A stretch of 64,000 nucleotides of DNA, from assembly GCF_020911865.1 (NCBI RefSeq), contig NZ_CP087131.1, forward strand, positions 4,030,001 through 4,094,000. The letters are read 5' to 3'. This DNA is from Chryseobacterium sp. C-71. Its GTDB lineage: Bacteria > Bacteroidota > Bacteroidia > Flavobacteriales > Weeksellaceae. Numbering within the stretch: position 1 is the first letter of the stretch; the number at the start of each line of letters is the position of its first letter. The translations under genes were made by a program, and so were the position numbers. The notes under the pieces were generated by a model. That model saw only the letters and a list, made by a program, of their open reading frames with translations. It was not told the DNA's origin and made no database searches. This document shows, piece after piece, positions 63,497-64,000 of this stretch.

Positions 63497-64000
63497 ATGA
63501 AGAGATATATACTGTTGTTTTCATTATTACTCATCAGTACTTTTTCTTTTGCGCAGACTAAAACAGAAAAGCAAAAAAGAATAGAATTAACAAAAAATTC
63601 AAAACCTTCTCCATCAGCCAAAGCTGGTGATTTGATCGATGTAAATGTGCCTCCTTATCCAGCATCTACTTACACTCCCGCACAACTCGTTATAGATGTT
63701 TTGGTGGGAACTACATCGAATTGTGGAACACCAAATATAACAAATGTTTCAATTTCGCCTAACCAACCTGTAACTAATAATGAAAGGTTTTGGGGATATT
63801 TTAATAAAGGTACCTCGAATTTTCCTTTTGCTGAAGGTATTGTATTAACAACAGGTACAGCACGTTTGGCAGGGAATAACCCTGAAGGACAACTTGGAGT
63901 TAATCTTACTACGGGTAGTGATCCCGATTTAGAAACGGCTTTAGCAGGTAGTACACTTAATTTAGAAGATGCGGTTATCTTAGAGTTTGATTTTGTCCCA
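63497..64000 (+). CDS. Choice-of-anchor L protein, 3' truncated by the window end
   Basis: The open frame runs from the ATG to the last base (168 codons) without a stop. It has a signal peptide (MKRYILLFSLLLISTFSFAQ) and then the same mature start as the gene at 57253 (SAKAGDLIDVNV, RFWGYFNKGTSNFPF, GIVLTTGTARLAGN, NLEDAVILEFDFVP). Protein and DNA similarity to that gene is high, much higher than to the middle paralog, so first and third are the closest pair. The C-terminal sorting domain is expected beyond the window. Confidence 0.88.
   Translation, partial: MKRYILLFSLLLISTFSFAQTKTEKQKRIELTKNSKPSPSAKAGDLIDVNVPPYPASTYTPAQLVIDVLVGTTSNCGTPNITNVSISPNQPVTNNERFWGYFNKGTSNFPFAEGIVLTTGTARLAGNNPEGQLGVNLTTGSDPDLETALAGSTLNLEDAVILEFDFVP

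Overview
The window is AT-rich DNA from a flavobacterium of the Weeksellaceae, most likely Chryseobacterium. Three things point there: many secreted proteins ending in type IX secretion (T9SS) sorting domains of both type A and type B, Bacteroidota-style promoters (-33 TTG, -7 TAnnTTTG) with few Shine-Dalgarno sequences, and family signatures such as a DNA polymerase III alpha with an N-terminal exonuclease and a fused E1 alpha/beta ketoacid dehydrogenase. No rRNA, tRNA, CRISPR array, phage or insertion sequence with a transposase was seen.

Layout. 1-5134: end of a glycan-degradation locus, with a glycoamylase-like (GH144-type) hydrolase cut by the window edge, a secreted alpha/beta hydrolase, a periplasmic GH3 beta-glucosidase and a small secreted protein. 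Short repeats fill the gaps between these genes. 5141-22000: mostly housekeeping and envelope genes. They include an Nramp metal transporter with a palindrome over its promoter, a DUF937/OmpA protein, prolyl-tRNA synthetase, a Gly/Trp-rich lipoprotein with a FadL-type porin, a methyltransferase/small membrane protein/ZIP run, an rRNA methyltransferase, a glycosyltransferase, a PLP sulfur amino acid lyase divergent from an Lrp regulator, a bestrophin-like channel and the E1 fusion. 22117-26787: dnaE.

27094-36170 is a tandem run of four secreted T9SS type A proteins with adhesin-like repeats. Their C-terminal modules are nearly identical in DNA. One of them (32464-33961) is out of frame with its own signal peptide at an eight-A run directly after the ATG. 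36240-44110 returns to ordinary genes: a small membrane protein, a Kv-type channel with a zinc-ribbon tail, a Nif3 family protein, a coiled-coil protein that has lost its zinc cysteines, an acyl-CoA ligase, an acyl-CoA dehydrogenase and a DUF4349 lipoprotein. 44331-50098 holds a PrcB-like lipoprotein directly upstream of a secreted reprolysin-type metalloprotease, then a paralogous second protease with an almost identical C-terminus. 50170-57122 carries prfC, an MFS transporter, a CPBP protease, rdgB, rnz, a TIGR02757 protein and a DUF1003-like coiled-coil protein. 57253-64000 holds three tandem choice-of-anchor L proteins, two complete with type B sorting domains and the third cut by the window end.

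Taken together, at least eight complete genes and one partial gene encode predicted T9SS cargo for the cell surface or secretion. They form three paralogous groups that appear to be evolving by tandem duplication and exchange of C-terminal modules. The most interesting leads are the poly-A frameshift, the PrcB-like/protease pair, the shared sorting-domain cassettes, the operator-like palindrome at the Nramp gene and the dispersed non-coding repeats.
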